Source: Daedaleopsis sinensis (taxonomy: Eukaryota > Basidiomycota > Agaricomycetes > Polyporales > Polyporaceae). From it: 64,000 nucleotides of DNA. Below the pieces are notes generated by a model. It had not been told where the DNA came from. It searched no databases and saw nothing but the letters and a program-made list of their open reading frames with translations. Positions 58,614 to 64,000 of the stretch are shown in pieces. The stretch spans positions 558,001-622,000 of the forward strand of contig CM066308.1 in the NCBI GenBank assembly GCA_033807695.1, written 5' to 3'. Position numbers and translations under genes: made by a program. Each line of letters begins with the position of its first letter. Positions within the stretch are counted from its first letter, which is position 1.

Positions 58614-59712
58614 ATGAGTTCTCGCACTGAGCTCCTCGCCTGGCTTAACGACCTCCTCCAGATCAACTACACGAAGGTTGAGCAATGCGGGACGGGTGGC
58701 GCGTATTGTCAGGTCATTGACTCGGTCTATGGTCAGTACTTTTCTCCTCGATATCCTCTTGAAAGCATATTGGTAACCGTGATAGTGTGCTCTATGTGTG
58801 CTCAGGCGATGTGCCAATGGCTCGCGTGAAGATGAACGCGAAGCACGAGTATGAGTTTATCGCAAACTTCAAGATCCTCCAGAACGCTTTCCGTCACCAC
58901 AAGATCGAGAAGGTATGTCGTTGTTTTCCTACCTTCTACCACCTCTGTCTCATTCTCCGTAGCCTATTCCTATAGAAAAGCTAGTGAAATGCAAGATGCA
59001 GTACGTGTCCACCCTCTCCGATCGGTGTCACACTACCTCACCTCCCACGAACCCTCAGGGATAACCTCGAGTTCCTCCAGTGGATGAAGAGCTTCTGGGA
59101 GACCAACTACGGTGGTCAGGGATACGACCCCGTCTCCCGTCGACGTGGCGTGCCGACAGACACCCCCGCAACCATTGCCCCTCTCGCACCGTCTGGTTCC
59201 CGGAGCGCCGGCGGCCTCCACACCGGGGCAGCGCGAGCCGGAGGGCGTACGCCGGTCACCGGGCACCGTGCAGGGTCGACGCAGCCGAATGAGGCCATCC
59301 AGAACCTGCAGACGCAGCTGAGGGAGATGAACGCGCACTTGGAGGGGCTCGAGAAGGAGCGCGACTTCTATTTCGCCAAGGTGAGTCGCCGGCTTCAGTG
59401 GTGGCTCGGTCGGCCCCATCCTCGGACACCCGTGATGGGGAACCGTCTAGTGGACGATAGCGAGACACGATGGTTGACGGGTGTGTGTGCAGTTGCGCGA
59501 CATCGAGATTATCGTTCAGCAACAGATGGAGGCGCTGCAGGCCGAGGACAAGGACGACCCGCTGTTGCGCGAGGTCCAAAAGATCCTATATTCCACAGAG
59601 GTGCGCTCGTGTTCGTTCTAGGCTCGTCTCCATTCGTGTCTCATCGTCGTCTTATCGACAGGAGGGCTTCGAAGTGCCAGAAGGCGGAGTCGACGAAGAA
59701 GAGACCTTCTAA
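58614..59712 (+). CDS. MAL3: EB1/Bim1/Mal3-type microtubule plus-end-binding protein
   Basis: A cytoplasmic protein that tracks growing microtubule ends and recruits partners. MSSRTELLAWLNDLLQINYT at 58614 begins the calponin-homology domain, continuing KVEQCGTGGAYCQVIDSVYG, DVPMARVKMNAKHEYEFIAN and LQNAFRHHKIEK across introns, then PIPIEKLVKCKMQ and DNLEFLQWMKSFWETNYGG (59055). A Ser/Pro/Gly-rich linker follows (59130-59280). Next is the coiled-coil EB domain: NEAIQNLQTQLREMNAHLEG, LEKERDFYFAK and, after an intron (about 59381-59493), LRDIEIIVQQQMEALQAED. The last exon is EGFEVPEGGVDEEETF, stop at 59712. The acidic tail ends ETF, not the EEY/F end of many EB proteins, and so may differ in CAP-Gly binding. 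Five introns; the gene appears intact. Confidence 0.93.
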
Positions 59713-60845
59713 GACCTTAAGGCATCACATGTTCCCGATCACGAGAAGAGAGAAGCATATACAGTGTCGGAAAACCGGCGTTACGCGTATAATTTCCACC
59801 TAGTCCTTTCCCTGCCGCCGTGCGTGCAGACGACACGCTCCGGCGGATAGTCCTGCATACATGCACGCGCTCCGATGTATCTCGTACAGCGTTCCTTTAA
59901 CTTCATCATCTGAACATCTGGCTCTTCAGCTGCTTCCTCCGTCGATATGTTGTCGTACTCACAATACCATGGCTTTAGACATCCACCGATGACGTCCACG
60001 ATGGCATGATCCGGCTCTGTCGGGGTCCGGTACACCCAGGCGCTGCTGGAAAAGGTCGCTCTGTGCTGTCTACTGAGGTCGTGGATTTAGGGCTGCCTGC
60101 CATGACGAAGGGAGGAATAAAGTCAAGCATTTCTCACGAATCACCAATGCCCCCGGAGTCGTACATCAAGCCTCTTTGTCGGATAAGCGGGACAGTGTCT
60201 TGGGTAGTGTTCTCTCGCGTTCTGTACACATATTCTCAAGGCTAATTAGACTCCCATTAGCTCACGTACAGGCAGTCGGGCATCATTCATCATCAGCCAC
60301 GTCTTCAATTGGGTTTTGTCAAACTCGGCTGTATTGAGCAACAGGTACTGCATGCGCGGCTTGCACACAGTCTCGTCGACACGTCGGTTTATCCAGCTGC
60401 AAATGAACCTGCGGTATGCCATGTAAGCCTTCTCCGAACAACACGGGCGTGGTCGGACTGACACATCGCATCGGTAACGCAGTGGATTTCGAATGGCAGT
60501 CGGCGGTCTTAGGCCAGGCCTACAGGTAGTCTTCAGCCTTCTATTCTGTTCATGTGGACACGCCTATATGCACATGCAATTTGTGGTTCTTACTCATCGC
60601 CCAGGGAGCAACATGGCGCCTGTCTGTCGCATTGTGGTTTCACAACAAGCTGCGGTACCCCAGCTCCAATCTGTCAACTGTGGAAGACCCTCGCCTGTGA
60701 ATCCTGCACTGCACTGTACAGATCCTCGTGGGATTGCAACGGCCCTTTCGTGGACCAGATGCCTGCGTGGCATTAAAAACCCGTGGCCCATGATCATCCC
60801 GATGACTTTCAACTTCGTCTCTCTCCCCTCTTCGATCGCCCCGCC
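59713..60845. other. Gene-poor stretch
   Basis: I see no gene I can support. The frame open upstream of 60846 has no likeness and lacks splice context. Confidence 0.4.
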
Positions 60846-62298
60846 ATGGCGAGCATCATCATCGAAAGTACGAGCCCGCTCATCCAGTACAGCGAGAACG
60901 ATTGGACCGCGACGCGTCATATTGGCGACGCGTCCGTCCACTGCGCCATTAGTGACGGCTTCCTCAACTTCACCGCAGAATGTACGTGTTCGCCCCAACC
61001 CCAACTTTCTTCCCACATCTCCGCCCTGCCCGAACCCGAATCCCACATGCAAACCCACGCTAACGAGCCTCGTGTGCGGAACAGTCAACTACGCAGGGGT
61101 GTGGGCGTACTACTACAGCGGCGACTCGGTGCGCCTCACGTGCGTCATCGACGGGACGACCCCCATCGACGGGAGCGACCCGCCAAGGGCGGCGGACGGC
61201 TCCGCGGCCGCTTCCTGGCTCTCCTGGCTGGTATGCGAGACCCCGACGACGCTCGCGCAGCAGAAACACACGCTCGAGGTCCGCGTGTCCAGCGCGTCCG
61301 AGAACACGCAGTTCTGCTTCGACCAGATCGAGCTGCGGACGTCGCAGCTCGCCGCGAACCTCGACGCCGCAGTCTCCCCGACGACGCCGACGGACACCAG
61401 CGCGACGACCGCAGCGACTACGGCACCAGCGACTGGCGCGGGCAGGCGGGGCGAGGTTGGGGCGATCGCAGGCTGGACGGTGGGCGGGATCGTGCTGACG
61501 CTCGCAATATGCGGGGGCCTGTTCTTCTGGTATCGGCGGCGGAAGCAGCGCGCACACCGGTACGAGCGCACCTCGAGCGAGGACGACCACGGTGCGTGTC
61601 TTCAACTTCATGGCTCGAATCTCGCACCGCGCCCCCTCCCTCGCTCGGTTTCTAACATCCATAATCATGAGCGTAGTCCCTGACACCCGTTCGCCCAGAT
61701 CAATCCCGACGCACGCCCTCCGGGTCCACCGCCTGGCTCAACTCATGGCTCAGAAGACACCGGCGACGGCCGCGCGAAGGTACGTATGCGTCCCGGTCCC
61801 CCACTTCTTGCTCTACCCCCCACAAATTTGCATACGCACTGTACTGACACAATGCTCGCGTCCATTCGCATTCCAGAATCCACCCTTGGGCTCCCCACGA
61901 CAGAATCAGCGTGGCTCGAAACGCGCGGGCCCGTGTCGCAGCCGCGCCCTGCCCTGCCCCGACCGCTGTCCACCCAAGGCGTCGCAGCTACCCGCGCACG
62001 GCGCGAGAGCGACAGGGCCTCGCAGGCGACCGTGACACTGGCCCAGCTCGGGCTCGACCCGAGCACAGACTCACATGCGGACGCGGACTCGGACGGCGCT
62101 CGACGGGCGCACAGGCACTCTCCCGATCTTGTGGACGCGCAGACAGAGAGGCGGCTGGGGACTCTCGAGGCGGGGGCGGAGGTGGAGGTCGAGCAGGAGC
62201 TCCGTGCGCCCGGCCTGGTGCAGTCGCCTCTGCCGCTGCCTCTCTCTTCGCCCACACACACAAGCGCTCGTCGTGCGTCGCCGTCGCCGCCTCCGTGA
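60846..62298 (+). CDS. Single-pass membrane protein with four-cysteine ectodomain, copy A
   Basis: A predicted plasma-membrane protein of a type common in Agaricomycetes; function unknown. From the ATG at 60846 there is no signal peptide. Exon 1 gives YSENDWTATRHIG and SDGFLNFTAE, then splices (60981/61084) to FNYAGVWAYYYSG. Conserved Cys lie in VHCAISDG, LTCVIDG, LVCETP and QFCFDQIEL. A Thr/Ala/Pro stalk (61375-61440) leads to the helix AIAGWTVGGIVLTLAICGGL (61463) and the basic stop-transfer WYRRRKQR. The cytoplasmic tail is Ser/Arg/Glu-rich and runs over two more introns to TSARRASPSPPP, stop at 62298. With no signal peptide, the helix itself may act as a reverse anchor that exports the N-terminus. 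The join at about 61592/61700 is less sure than the others. Confidence 0.72.
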
Positions 62299-63281
62299 CC
62301 TGCGTCTAGCTTTCTGGGCGATGCAGCTCCCTGTGGGCGAGACTTGGACTCGAAGAAACCGCACATCGTGTATCGTACCTCCCACATGCTCTGAGGCTCA
62401 GGTGCCTCGCCAATATAATGGGTCATGCTAATCTTGACAAATGTTCGGCATCGCCGCTCCGCGGTCTGCTCCTGGATCATCTCGGACAGATTGTTTCTTT
62501 CTGTGCCCTTCATTACAACACTTCGACAGACCCGTGAAGGGTACGTCATGCTCCTCATTGATTGTCGTGGCGAAACTCATCACGGCACCAGTTTCCCTTG
62601 CAACGAGCAAGGTTGATGGAAGATATCTGTTGCTGGCGTGGCCTGGTGGGATTCTATCGACCACCGTCCATGCACCCCTCGACAGGAATACCCGGCCCGC
62701 TTTTGCGTAGCATCGCTTTCGGACCATTCGGCGGCGCAGCATGAGGCGACGGGGGACCATGAATGCATGGCAGGCACTGCGAGAAACATGCTACACCGTG
62801 AGATGCATCACACCTTCTGCGAACCTCGGGCCCACTGGGTTGATTGGGTTCGAACGGGGCTGTGTTTACACTTCTACGGGCGGCGAGTGCGACCTTAAGG
62901 AGCTGAATTTGAAGAACGAACAGACGAGCTGAGACCGTATTGTCTGTTGCTGGCAAGCTCTTCGAGTTGCATTACTTGGATTCGGCGGTGGGTCGCTCAG
63001 AACAGTATGCTTCCCAACATCGGCGCTTGTCTGTCAGATGTAACAGGCTTCAAGATTCGCCGCGGTCTTCACTTCCATCTGCCAACGGGGACGCCGGCCA
63101 CACGACCCAGCTGTCATTAAAATACCACATTCCCCGGGATTCCCTTTCACTGCCGCGAGCGCAGCTTCTCTTCTATGAACAGCTTGAGACCAGCAAGATA
63201 CCCTTATGAGCGGCGCCAACTCTGCATCTCACCCTTTCGCCCCCCGTCTGCCCTCCCCGCATACTTACGCTGCTTCCTTCC
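62299..63281. other. Intergenic region between the two paralogous membrane protein genes
   Basis: No gene seen. It should hold the terminator of copy A and the promoter of copy B. Confidence 0.4.
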
Positions 63282-64000
63282 ATGCCAACCACCGTCCCAG
63301 CCACCGACTCCTCAATACACTACGGCGCGAGTGCTTGGGATGCGGCTCAAACCATTGTGGGCATAGAGGGTGTGCGCTGTGCCACGCGCGCAGGCTCGCT
63401 CAACTTCACGGCCCCCTGTACGTTCATTGCATACTGTCTGGCCATATTTCAAGCTGACGCCGCACCATTCTAGTCATCAAGGCCGAGGTGGTCGCGTTCT
63501 ACTTGTACGAAAACATCTCCCCGGGGCCCAGCCCACAAGTGACATGCTTACTCGATGGGAAACCTCAATCCAATTCGAACTTTCCGCCCCCCGTCTCTCT
63601 CCACGATGTTGCGAAACAATGGGTAGTATGTGACGTGACGCCGACGTCTGAAGTCCCACAGAACCATACCCTCGAAGTTCGCGTGGACAGCGCCACCCCG
63701 ACCTCTCCCTTCTGTTTCGAATCGTTCGCGTTGGAGATCTTGCAGCCCAATATGAACATGGATGGTAATGGAGAAGGGACTACGACGCCAGGAAGTTCGA
63801 CATCCCTGACGAGCAGCAGTTCATCTTCACACTCGACGACGATCGTGAGCAATTCAGCCACCCACTCAACAGCAGCGGTCAGTCACTCGACAACGATCGC
63901 ATCGGACAGTACATCATCCGTCGCCTCAACCACAACGGATGCTAATGCTCCTACATACTCGTGGACGACGCTAGCAGACGCCCAGAGCGGAGCAGCGGCG
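63282..64000 (+). CDS. Single-pass membrane protein with four-cysteine ectodomain, copy B, 3' end missing
   Basis: Paralog of the gene at 60846. MPTTVPATDSSIHYG starts at 63282; AWDAAQTIVGIEGVRCA and AGSLNFTAP parallel copy A. The intron (63420-63474) falls at the same place and phase as the first intron of copy A. After it come AEVVAFYLYENISPG, VTCLLDGKPQ, WVVCDVTPTSEVPQNHTLEV and SPFCFESFALEIL, so all four Cys match. A long Ser/Thr stalk starts at 63780 and is still open at the window edge, so the expected membrane helix and tail are out of view. Confidence 0.75.

Noticed and set aside
1..64000. CRISPR array, prophage, rRNA genes or a natural-product gene cluster
   Set aside because: No regularly spaced repeats, phage genes, rRNA sequence or backbone synthase motifs were seen; the genome is eukaryotic.

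Overview
The window reads as nuclear DNA of a filamentous basidiomycete, probably an Agaricomycete. Genes are cut by many short GT-AG introns (often 50-70 bases), some exons are only a few codons long, GC content is moderately high, and the gene families are typical of the group (a FunK1 kinase, a class I-III type chitin synthase, an EB1 protein, fungal GH35 beta-galactosidases). Because of the introns, single open frames show only fragments, so gene calls here come from joining exons by eye at splice sites that keep the protein family in frame.

Layout. 1-3384 (+): 3' part of a GH15 glucoamylase-like glycoside hydrolase. 3592-22538: four paralogous GH35 beta-galactosidases, three in a row on the minus strand and one divergent on the plus strand. 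22767-23782 (-): a secreted SGNH esterase of the rhamnogalacturonan acetylesterase type. 24135-24205 (-): tRNA-Gly(GCC). 24376-27793 (-): amino acid permease. 28522-31013 (+): multi-pass membrane protein of unknown function. 33110-34874 (-): monocarboxylate-permease-like MFS transporter. 37771-39094 (-): short-chain dehydrogenase. Around 40.2 kb (+): decayed fragment of an SGNH esterase. 41130-44311 (+): FunK1 kinase. 46325-51016 (+): chitin synthase. 51980-52833 (-): small unknown protein. 55211-56402 (-): F-box protein. 58614-59712 (+): EB1-type microtubule plus-end protein. 60846-62298 and 63282-end (+): two related single-pass membrane proteins, the second cut by the window edge.

The first 24 kb looks like a carbohydrate-degradation block: a GH15 enzyme, four beta-galactosidases with catalytic glutamates retained, and an acetylesterase. 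GH35 enzymes remove terminal galactose from galactan or xyloglucan side chains, and SGNH enzymes of this type deacetylate pectin, so joint action on pectin side chains is a reasonable inference but not shown by sequence. The rest of the window is ordinary housekeeping and lineage-specific genes separated by long gene-free stretches. Those stretches, and some introns, hold inverted-repeat elements, a duplicated gene remnant and short tandem repeats. I see no defence system, CRISPR array or natural-product cluster.
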